64,000 nt of DNA from Isochrysis galbana (taxonomy: Eukaryota > Haptophyta > Isochrysidales > Isochrysidaceae): the NCBI GenBank assembly GCA_018136815.1, contig CM030945.1, positions 1,214,605-1,278,604 on the forward strand, read 5' to 3'. The translations under genes and the position numbers were made by a program. The notes beneath the pieces were generated by a model. It was not told the origin of the DNA and searched no databases. It was given only the letters and a program-made list of their open reading frames with translations. Position 1 is the first letter of the stretch; the number at the start of each line of letters is the position of its first letter. Positions 10,291 through 20,200 of the stretch are shown here, piece after piece.

Positions 10291-11406
10291 AGAAAGTATA
10301 CTACGTGTAGGTAGGGGTTCCATGTGCCGCGAGTGCGGTAAGAATATTATGAAGTTTTTTAGGCCCCGACAGATAGAAATATGAAATGTGCAAGATATGT
10401 TTTGCACATACATATGACATACGCGCATATTTTGGCCCATTTTCGGATTTTCGGTGATTTTGCAAATCTTTGCTCTTTGCTCTCTGCATATGTTGCATAT
10501 TTGATGCATATTTTGTGGGGTTGAGGGGGGCTCGGCCCTCCCTGCCCCCCGGTTTATAGTATTCCGTCACGACCTTGCATGACGCGGTGCGATGGGCGAG
10601 TCTGCCGCCCCTACCTAACCCCACTCCATCATCGCCCCGGCACCATCGCGCAGTGACGAGGGCCTGCAAGCGCGAAATGAAAGCAGGATGGTAATTCATA
10701 CTACAATATCGCCAGCCATTACTAGTACTAGCTACTAGCGCATCGTGAGTTCTATCTAGCGGCGCGGAAGATTGCTTCTAGCAAAATTCTACTAATGTTG
10801 GGATACCCATATGTCAGGGAGTCCCCGGTACTCCCCAGTACTCCCCAGTACTCATCCACTACTCATCCAGATTTCCAAATCAATCGAAGATATGAGAGTT
10901 GTCGCCAACATGGACGATGAAGCAGGACAGCAATACGGTAGCGAGTAAGAGACGCCGCGCCACATGAATGTTTCAAGGATGAAAACGTGTACCTGGGAAA
11001 GAGACAGCTTTAGTTGTTCTTTGCACTTGTTCTCATGAGAGTTCCGGTCACATTAATGACGCACTGTTGCTGAAGGGCTCACGAAAATCTCGTGAGCATC
11101 ACTGATCGCGGATATCTCCCAGGATAGCGGGGGGTCGTCGGAAAGAGGGGCGTATGAACCCACGAGTGAGATGGTTTGAGAAATAGATCTAGAACATGAC
11201 GGTGAAAGCCAGTTGAGCCGACGCGTCTCGCGTAGGACATAAGGTACCATCGAAAGGTATTATCCGGACGTTGGTGGTATTGCGCAAGGTCCACAGCGCC
11301 CGTGGTCCGCCAGATCATCGGCCGGTATTGCTCACGGCTAATGCCCAGCTTCCGCATCTCACGCATGGCGTTTAGGCTTCCTCACGCTGTGGCTTGATGC
11401 CCATGC
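10291..11406. other. Intergenic; AT-richer patch, no assigned gene
   Basis: 10350-10520 is AT-rich with repeated GCATAT words and may be a decayed small transposon. A minus-strand frame of 95 codons at 11366-11079 has a plausible amino-acid mix (it begins MREMRKLG) but no recognisable homology and no context, so it is not called. A 100-N gap follows. Confidence 0.35.
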
Positions 11407-11506
11407 NNNNNNNNNNNNNNNNNNNNNNNNNNNNNNNNNNNNNNNNNNNNNNNNNNNNNNNNNNNNNNNNNNNNNNNNNNNNNNNNNNNNNNNNNNNNNN
11501 NNNNNN
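11407..11506. other. Assembly gap of 100 N
   Basis: Exactly one hundred N characters, a standard placeholder. It hides the 3' end of the histidyl-tRNA synthetase gene. Confidence 1.
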
Positions 11507-13978
11507 TAGAAAGTGATTCGACGAGGGTGTCTACTTTCAACTCGATGCCACGATCCGCAAGCTTCTCCTCAGCGGTACGCTCGAGTCGGAGGTCCTTCAT
11601 ACGCACGGACCCATTGTCCCATTCGTCGGGGGCAACGAACACCATGCGCCGGCCGCACACGCGATCGGCATAGTTGAACGCCTTGTCGGCACGCTTATTT
11701 GCCAAGAGCACGTCCACGGCGTAGCCGGCTTGGCGCAGTGCCGCAGTGACACGTACTGCGTGCAGGCGCATCTCGGCATTATATGGACAAACTACAAAGT
11801 CGACCTCCGGCTCAAGGTTCGGTAGAAGGCCTTTGTCCGCAAGCAGCTCCATGATGACGCAGTCCCCAAAGCCGAAACCGCATGCTGGCACCATTGTCGG
11901 TGAACCATACAGAGACAAGAGCCCGTCGTACCGGCCACCACCGCAAATAGCGCGGAGCTCTCCCTTGCGATCGAAGCCCTCGAAGACAATGCCGGTGTAG
12001 TATGCTAGGCCGCGCACTACCGATGCGTCAAACATGAGCCAGTCCCCGAAGCCGTAAGCCTCTGCAAGGGCGAATAGCTCGGTGAGCTCGGCGATGGCGT
12101 CAGCGGAGCCCTCGCCCACAAGTGCCTTGAGCTCGCCGAGAGATTTGAGAGAGAGAGATGCGACGATTTTGCGCGCGGGCTCTTCTTGGACCTGAGGTGC
12201 AAGCGATAGGCACACACACTTGAGTGCACGAGGCCGTGGTTGCAGCATGTGCGGCCAGCGAGATTCTTCCAAAGCCAAAGCTCAAGATGATCAGGGTCAG
12301 GGTTTCCGCCCCCGAGAGCATCACCAAGGACGAGAAATGGAGGCCGTGCTTAGCACAGCTCAGATAGCAGGACCCGAAGGCCTGTGGTACGGCGCGTCCC
12401 ATGGGGTAATAGACAGCTTGCGGGAGTTGCCGCGCACATCTTTCTCCAAGAGAAGAGCGACCGTCTCGTCGGGGCCAATTTTGTCCAGCTTGTCGACGAT
12501 CACACACACCTCGGCAAACTTATCATCCGAGATACCATACATCTTGAGAATGGATGAGAGCACTCGTCGCGAGTTGACTTTGATACCAACATCCTGAGGG
12601 GTGGCAGCTCAGCTCGGTGAACAGGTGGCAGCGGCTAGTCGTCACGAGTGAGATTTTGGTGATGAAGGTGTTTGGGAGGCACGGCGTGCTGGTGAAATGG
12701 CCGAGAGCGTGTACACGCTGGAGGTTTGTGTCAGGCAAGGGCTCACCTGAGACGTGATGCCGATGCTCTTGAAGAATGTGGTGATGCCGGCAAGCAGCTC
12801 GGCCTCTGCCGCAATGCTAGGCTCGCCTGTGGAGTCAAAGCGGCGCCTTCCAGTGAGCGCAAGCCTCGTACATTCACCATTCTGGGGCGCGCGACGAAAT
12901 CTGCCCGTACGTGAGAAGCGAGGCTCGAAGGGCAGCGCGCACCGATGATGTCCATGTTCCACTGGAAGTGCTCGCGTTTCCGGCCGCGCTGCACTGTCTC
13001 AAAGCGCCAGCACTGCGGGATGGAGAACCATTTGACAGGCAGCAGAACCTTGCCTCCGAGCGAAAGGATCATGCGGGCGAGGGTCGGCGTCATCTCAGGG
13101 CGGAGTGATACGCGCTTCCCGTCCTTGTCGACAAAGTTGTACATCTGCCCCGTGATCTCCTCGCCGCCCTTGCGCACGTAGAGCTGCTCCGCCTCGAGCA
13201 CTGGCGCGTCGTACTCAACGAAAGCAAGCTGTCGCGCAACCTCCTTGAACTTGTTGAAGAGCCACGTCCTAACGCGCATCTGATCGGGGAAGAAGTCGCG
13301 CGTGCCGGAAGGCGGGTCGTACGAGATAGAGGGCACTGGCGTCCCTTTGTGCGCCGCTTTCTTCGCCGCCTTCTCTGCCTTCTTGGCATCCTTCTTCAGC
13401 TGCGCCTTGGACATGCCCTCGGCAACGGCTGGCGTGGCAGCCGGCTGCTTCGGCTGTGCGGCAGGCTCTGGTGCCGAGGCGGCCTTGGGCGCTGCGGCGG
13501 ACGGAAAATCGGCCTTTGGAGACGTGGCAGTTGGTGCGGCGCCCTTGCCCTTGCCAGCGGGCATCGCCGCCTTGCCCTCATCCTCGGCCAGCTCCTGCTC
13601 ACTGAAAAAGAGCCCAATCTCATTCTCCGCCTCCTTGGCGCTCGCAGAAACCTCCAGCGCCTCTGGAGTGAGGGCGAGGTCTGCGCGGACGGTGCCGTGA
13701 GCGGCAAGGCTCATTTCTGCCTCGCCCACAATCTCGAGCCCCGCCGCCACCGCGTCCTCACCCCCCCAGACCATGGCGACCAGCGGAGAGAGGGGAAGGG
13801 CGCTTCGTGTTTGGCTCCCTCCTCTCTCTCTCCACTGCTGCGCCTGCTCGGCGGTGGGCGTGAGCATGCGGCAGCCGATCATGTGCAGCCCGCGCCGCTC
13901 GAACCGCTCCGCCACCTCGAACGTCAGCCCACGAGAGAGGGACTCTGACTTGCAGAGCAGAAGAGTGCGCTCCGCCAT
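11507..13978 (-). CDS. Histidyl-tRNA synthetase with an N-terminal NDP-kinase-like domain; 3' end in the gap
   Basis: Charges tRNA-His with histidine. Exons read on the minus strand: 13978-12943, 12826-12747, 12593-12438, then 12191 into the gap at 11507; all junctions keep frame. Residues 1-130 resemble nucleoside diphosphate kinase: RTLLLCK...SRG, RFERRGL, PLVAMVWGGEDAV, GTVRADLAL and AENEIGLFF. The catalytic-loop histidine is absent (Glu109 lies in its place), so the domain is probably not a kinase. Residues 131-215 are an Ala/Pro linker with a lysine-rich helix, as in other eukaryotic synthetases. The class II core follows: SGTRDFFPDQ, QCWRFETVQRGRKREHFQWN (motif 2), VVRGLAYYTG (HisA-type motif) and CGFGFGDCV (motif 3). 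The anticodon-binding domain ends near the gap, so only a short tail is missing. The start is the ATG that begins the kinase-like fold; upstream frame was rejected as repeat. Confidence 0.92.
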
Positions 13979-14499
13979 CGCCCCGACCCACGCCGTGCTG
14001 GCCCTCGGGGGGATAGACAGACCCCCCCACCACGCGAGAGAGGCGAGAGACTCCCCCCCCGCCCCCTCCCGCGCGCGATCTCGTGGGATTCGGAGATACC
14101 GGGGGGGGCCTCCAACCCTCCGCAGTGAATCTGGAGCACGCGGAGCCCCCCCCTCCACCCTCCACCCTCCTTGAGACTTTAAGGCCACGCAGAAATATTC
14201 AGGATATTCCGCGGGATATTTGGGTGGAGATCGCCCCGCGGGATATTCGGGATATATTGCGGAATATTTGGGCTGCCCCATGGCCAAGGCATGAGCACAA
14301 AAATAAAATCCCCTTTCCCCGCCTTTACAATAAGAATACCCTAGCCGGCGGCACTTGGCGCCAAGCACCCAGATCCAAATCCAAATCCAAATCCGGTGCG
14401 AGCTCGAGCTCAGTGAGTTCAACTCTCGACTCTCGATATCGATACGTAAGATTTGTGCATGTTACATGTTCTGTGATACTCTTTGAGCCCTTCGGGAGC
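13979..14499. other. HisRS upstream region with short degenerate repeats
   Basis: C-rich blocks occur at about 14016-14060 and 14140-14170, followed by several degenerate GGATATTCCGCGGGATATT-type words (14196-14270). A hexamer run of ATCCAA units (about 14370-14394) comes next. No gene is visible. The 5' end and promoter of the HisRS gene should lie in this stretch. Confidence 0.4.
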
Positions 14500-15058
14500 T
14501 GATGTCGAACACGCGATGACTACAGGCTCACAGGCAGAGGGCCGTTCGATCGAGCCGGCAGCTGACGCGGTCGTAAAAGGGTCGTTGATTGTTGCTTGCG
14601 GGAAGATGTCTAAAAGGTCATAGTAAGATTCGGGTCTGAGAGTGTCTGCCATCGAGCGCTACGAGCGATGGGGTAGACTGAAGGTCGAAGGATTGCGACG
14701 CGTGGCGTCGGAGGGTAGAGACGAGGCTAGCTAGCGAGCTAGTGGAAGAGAGGAAGAATGAGGATGAGAGCTTCTTAGGTCCGAGGTAGACACGGGAGAC
14801 TACAACACATGGACTCAAAAAAGGTTCGAGGGCACAGAACCACACAAACTAAAACTAAATAAACCAAACGGGGCGAAAACTAACCACACCGGGACGGACG
14901 GCCAGGCGTCGGCACCAGGGCAACTTAGCAACGCGCAGACATGCGACATAGGGGTCGGCACAACGAGGGCGGACCTCGCTGGGGAGCTACGACCGATACA
15001 CTGAGAGAAGACAAAAGACGGTCATGGAACATTTGATGACATCGAGAGAAAGTAATAG
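14500..15058 (-). repeat. Dispersed repeat, copy B (inverted relative to copy A)
   Basis: The reverse complement matches 903-1142 plus 1997-2310 without the roughly 860-base middle block of copy A. It carries the same ATG (14652-14650 on the minus strand) starting MADTLRPESYYDL. After the shared 50 codons the frame continues differently (SAPEGLKEYHR). Copy B ends only a few bases before the chromovirus region, so one element may have landed next to or inside the other. Confidence 0.7.
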
Positions 15059-15192
15059 GCCGGTCACTCACGCTTTTTAACCACTATTTTCCATCCCTCC
15101 TGGGTGTCCAAGGATTCCCCAGGGACCCCCCTTACCTGCCCCCCCAAACCCCCCCCCCCCCCCCGCGAACCCCCTCTACCCCACGAAAATCC

Positions 15193-16758
15193 ATGGCTTC
15201 GGTGAGTGACTCCCCCGCCTTGTCCGGCCCATGGAGGTCTATTTTGGGAGAATGGGAGGATTGCGCGCGTGAGGGAATCAAAGCAGTGGATGTCGGGCGA
15301 ATCCCCATAAGAAACGCGGAGGTTCCGCGTCGGCCGATCGCCGGCTGTCGGCCTCACAATGGCTGCCAGCTGGTGAGGAGCCCAAGCTCAAGCGCCTCGC
15401 GAGGGATGTGGGAGGTCCCTGGTGGGTCGCACGCTCGATCTCGAGGGTCGCACAGTCCGGTAGTGACATACCCCCGCCCATCGCGCCGCAGGCATACGAT
15501 AATTCGACACGGCCCGACCTCCATGAGGCCGGCCCCTGTCCTCCTCGATCTCGCCGAAGACCCGGTTCTCTCTCTCAACCCCGCGCTGGCCTGCGACGTG
15601 CTTCTCCGCAAGTGCGACGCCACCTTCGCGGCCAACGTGCCCGGCTTCGCCAAAGACTCCGCCTCCATGGAGTGGGACCGCCTCGTAGCCCGTGAAGCCG
15701 GCTCCGATCTCTTAGAGTTATCCAAGAATTTGGTGCGCGCGTACGTCCGCAAGATGGGTGACGCGAAGGTGGATGCCACGACGGTCTGGGACCACCCAAA
15801 CATGTCGCACGATATCAATCAACGATTCGAGTCCATCATTCGGAACGACAAGGTCGACGCGGCTCGCGTCGTGGATAACGCGACCAAGTTTGGCGAGTGT
15901 CTTGCAAAGACTCGCTTCCGCGTCGAGAACCACGAGCTCCCTCGCTCGGCCCTTTCGTGCGTCAACCTCTGCCAGCGCTACCTGAGCCCGTACGAACAAG
16001 CCCGTGCTAGCCAACAACAGACGTCGGTCGCGGTCGCCGCCGTGACGCCGCCGGCGACTACTTCCAAGTCCACCAAGACCGCCAAGGTTGCTAAGGCTGC
16101 CTCTAACCCCGCGGACACTACGGCTTCGATGGTCGCCGCCGTCCAAGCAGCGGTGGCCGAGGCATTAAAATCGCAAAACAACAACTCGAACCGCAAGGCG
16201 ACTGGCGCTGACAATCGTCGGGCTCCGCCTCCGCCTACGAATTACTCCGCATCGTCTCCGTTACCGGACGCACTTCTTGACCGTCCTCTCGGCAAAAGCA
16301 CGTCTTCTCGTCGCCAATGTGATCCCCCTCCGAACGGCCTTAGGCTTCCGGCCGATTCGGGCCTCTCGGAATGGGATCCAGCTAGCTGGTCTCGAGCACG
16401 AGCCCGTTTCTGGCAAATTTCTCGTTACGCGGGTCACCCGGCCCTTCGCGCTGCGCTCACGCGCTGCCGTCCCTCGGATGCCACCATGACGGCGCCGCGT
16501 CTCGACGACTTAGACCGCGACGTCAAGGAGTGGACCGACGCCAACGGCTGCGCGTACTGCGCCTTTCGTCCCCGGGCTCCATCTGGTACGCCCGAGGCAG
16601 ACCTGTGGAAGTATGGCACGGGCGACGGAGCTCATAACCCCGTCGTTTGCCAACCATACATTCGTTTTCTCTGCGAAGGCGGCAGTGGCGAGTGTGGTAA
16701 CGACCCAGAAGTCCACCGCCGCCTCCGCACGATGGTTGTTCTCCGTCCGGCCCAGTAG
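15193..16758 (+). CDS. Gag-like structural region of the chromovirus (fossil)
   Basis: Lies immediately before the pol region. It has an N-terminal low-complexity part, then an alpha-helical part starting near LLDLAEDPVLSLNPALACDV, an Ala-rich hinge, and a Cys/His-containing end (GCAYCAFRP, CEGGSGECG). Gag is assigned by position and composition; no capsid signature is clear enough by eye. The true start is uncertain and may be the later methionine at about 15,522. It belongs to the element listed at 15062-25440. Confidence 0.6.
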   Translation: MASVSDSPALSGPWRSILGEWEDCAREGIKAVDVGRIPIRNAEVPRRPIAGCRPHNGCQLVRSPSSSASRGMWEVPGGSHARSRGSHSPVVTYPRPSRRRHTIIRHGPTSMRPAPVLLDLAEDPVLSLNPALACDVLLRKCDATFAANVPGFAKDSASMEWDRLVAREAGSDLLELSKNLVRAYVRKMGDAKVDATTVWDHPNMSHDINQRFESIIRNDKVDAARVVDNATKFGECLAKTRFRVENHELPRSALSCVNLCQRYLSPYEQARASQQQTSVAVAAVTPPATTSKSTKTAKVAKAASNPADTTASMVAAVQAAVAEALKSQNNNSNRKATGADNRRAPPPPTNYSASSPLPDALLDRPLGKSTSSRRQCDPPPNGLRLPADSGLSEWDPASWSRARARFWQISRYAGHPALRAALTRCRPSDATMTAPRLDDLDRDVKEWTDANGCAYCAFRPRAPSGTPEADLWKYGTGDGAHNPVVCQPYIRFLCEGGSGECGNDPEVHRRLRTMVVLRPAQ

Positions 16759-17235
16759 GTCGCCGGCGGGGCCCACGTCCGCGCTGTTACCCCGCTACCA
16801 GTCCAGGGTAGTGGGCCTGAACGCCACCCACCGAAAGATCGTATTACGCTACGGCCGAGTACTTCTACGGCCACCAACCGGTACCCCAAGATTCCCCAGG
16901 TTCCAGACAAGCCCTGCCACCCCCATCCCCCTCTTTCTCCTGCCTCCTCGCCGATTGCCCCTATTTCTCCCAATGCCGATGATTCCATCCTGATTCTCGA
17001 TATCACGCACCAGTCCTCAAAACCAAGTCAACCGTCACCGCCTCTCTATCAACTCAAGCCGCTCAACCGCTATCCTACGCCGCTCCCCAAGCATCAACAG
17101 TCCAAGACCTCACGGTCTGCGAAAATCCAGCCGCCGCAGGCCCAATCCAACCTTCAATCTCTCAAATCAAATTTCGCATGTCCGAGCCACAAAACGTCTC
17201 CCGAGTACGAGTCCGAGTCCAAGTCACGTTCAGAA

Positions 17236-20200
17236 TTGCCCTCTTCGTCTTACGCCACCGCGCGCCCATCTACGAGTCTGAGCCCAGTCCAGTCATCACC
17301 GGTATCACCAGTCTCCATCGCTACGACGATGGAGGCGCAGTTCTCCGGTTCTTCCCCACTTTCTTTCGAGTCCGAGTCCAAGCCTGTTTTGAGCAAACCC
17401 CGTTCTGAGCCATCCGAGTCCGAGTCCGAGTCCGAGTTTACAATGTCACCGAGCCCTACCACGCGGTCGACCGCAGGATTAACGGAGCTCCAGCCACCCA
17501 CTGAGCCTCCGACGACCACTCCTTCCGAGGGAGTGTTCACCTTCGGTCCTCCACGCCCCGAGTCTGAGTCATTTGGAATCTCCGGTCACGTCCAGAATTC
17601 CAACCATACCCGAGCCCCGTTTCACGAGCCACCGCGTATCGAGTCCAAACACAAGCTGACGCCGAAGCCCTCGACGACAGCCACTGTGTCCTTATCCCAG
17701 CCACCGTTTCGAGTCTCGCCGCAGCCGGCCTGCCACTCCAGCAAGCTGCACGCCGCCGAGCCGATCCCTTCCGTTTCCGTTCCGAGTCCGAGTCCAATCG
17801 CACAAGACAGTGCATCCCGAGCCCGCGTAATCAAGCCCGTCACCGAGTCCGAGATTTCGGCCGCACCGAGCCAACCGGTGCTGGCCACCGTGCCCCTATT
17901 GTCATCACAAGCTTCAGCTTCGTCCTCACCGACGGTTGCGACGCCAGGGGGCTTCACCTTTGGGCCGGCACCGTCCGTTCCCATTTCGAAAGTGAGCCCT
18001 GTTTTCAGTGTCCAGCACGACAGAAACGACGAGTCCGAGTCCGAGTACAAATTAACGTCACCGCGGAGTCCGCGGTCGACCACCGGCGTTCCCACGCCAC
18101 CTCATCAACCGAGAGTCATGGAGGAGCTGGCACAGCCGTCTCCTAGCCCCTCTCAAGTTGCCGAGTCTTCCGAATTCGAGTCTGAATCCACCGTAATTTC
18201 AGCGGTCCATCCACCCGCTAGCCCGAGCCAAGTCCTCCGAAGAATGCTTCGCATTGCAGAACCTCTTCGGCCACCACCCACGCCAGCCGCTGCCGCAGAG
18301 CCACCACCCTGGCCTCAGCCTTCCCCGCAGCCGGCTTCTACGACAGCCACGTCCCTTCTTTCGCCGGCGCCGACCCCGCCGACGACAGATTGCAACGAAG
18401 TCGATGCCTGGCCCGATTCCTCTCCCGAGGTGACCATGGAGAGTGACCACAACTCCCTTGCACGTCGAGGAACGGCCGCCTCCCAAACCGAGCTTCTACG
18501 CCCATTGAGCCAGTCCAACCGAGTCTCTAAGCCATGTCCTTCATGTCTCTCACCGGTGGTCTCGCGGCCGCGGCGTCCGTCGCCGCAATCCGACACCCCA
18601 CTTCTCCGAGTTTCTTCGTCAATCCCGTCCTCTGAGCCCGTCTCCACGTCGTCGATATCCGAGTCTACTTCCATTCGTCCTACGTCGCCGCGGCCACCGG
18701 TCGCAGCCTCCAAGCACTGCCTGCCTCTCGATACCACTGCCACCGCCATCATGCGCGTGGCAGCGATCAATGCGTCCGCGATCCAGTCCTTCGATTCCTC
18801 TCGAAACAACTCCGATGTCGGCACCCGTGATGATACCCCGTCACCCGCTCTCCACGCTCTCGCCTCTCTTCGTGCACGAGCGAGCGGCTCTGCGGTGGTA
18901 TTACCTCGGCACCTCACGGAGGCAGCCCAAGAGCTCCGCCGGCCGCGCAGTGGCACCTTAGCCTCGCCTGCCGCCGCGCTACCCAAGCACTTCGATGAGC
19001 TTTGCGCTGAGCTCACGAAGACGAGTCAACAAGTCCAAGACGGGCTGACTTCGGGCTGTCACGCCCCACGAGTTCTCGTCGTTGGTGAGACTAGCGGCGT
19101 CGTCTCCTCCATGTTCCTACTCGCCGGAGCTGATGTAGCTACGTGCGATTTGTATCCTTCCGAGATTGACTACGTGCCCCACTTCCAAGGCGACGCGCTT
19201 CATGTCCAAAACCTAGGTTGGGACCTAGTCATCGCCCACCCGCCCTGCACGTACCTCTCCGCCGTCAGCAGTCAATGGCTCTCCCAAGAACCCGGACGTC
19301 GTGCCGCTCTTGAGTCGGCCGCCCGCGTCTTCAAGTCAATGGCCTCCGCCACTGCTCCGTTTGTAGCGGTTGAGAACCCTCGGATGCATGCGGAAGCTCG
19401 CCGTTTAGTCGGGGGGTTGACCCCGACCCAATTCGTCCAACCCTGGGAGCACGGCACTGGACACCAGAAAGCCACCGGGTTGTACCTCACCAAAGGGCTG
19501 CCGCCTCTCCAGCCAACCTGCGTCGTGGATGGCCGTGAGTCGGCCATGGCTAACCTCTCTCCTTCACCGCACCGTGGCGCTCTTCGCAGCCGCACCTACG
19601 TCGGTGTAGCTGGAGCGATGGCGACCCATTGGATGCCTGTTCTTCTTCGACATTTGAGCCAACAGGGAGACCAGCCATCGACGAAGAAACTGTCCGCGTT
19701 GGAGCTACTCGCTTGCGCGCGGCGCAGCCTATCGGACCGGCCTTCCCTTAGCTCGACTGAGGCTACCGCATACGAGCCGTGGTCGGCTCTTCATCGTTAT
19801 GAGAGGGGGAGGGAATCTAGTGAAGTTTCTTCCGACCCCGTTGTTTCCCGTCCAGCTACTCCCGAGTCAGACAACCACGAAGACCAAAAAGAAACCCACG
19901 ATAACCACGACAACGACACGCCACTCTACGCCTCCGAGTCTACTCTCCACGACCCATTCTCTCCATGGACCGCCCCGCCTCCGGCACGCGCGAGCTCGCC
20001 GCGTCCGACGACGCCGACGACTCTCCGGAAGCGGCGCCAACAATGGCAATCATTCGGCGTGAACGGGGACCAGACATGGTCCAACGTCACGCTCGAAACC
20101 GCTGACGAAATAAGAGCGCAAGCTCTAGCCGGACGAGGCGCCGACGAGGAATCCGACCTCGCCGCTGCCGTCCGAGCGCCGATCGAGTTCGTGGAAGCCA

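Noticed and set aside
9103-10292. Several GC-rich frames on both strands
   Set aside because: Located in dispersed repeats shared with other sites; the frames are not conserved between copies.
13979-14422. Upstream extension of the HisRS frame
   Set aside because: Runs through GC-rich, repeat-like sequence; the kinase-like fold begins at the ATG at 13978.
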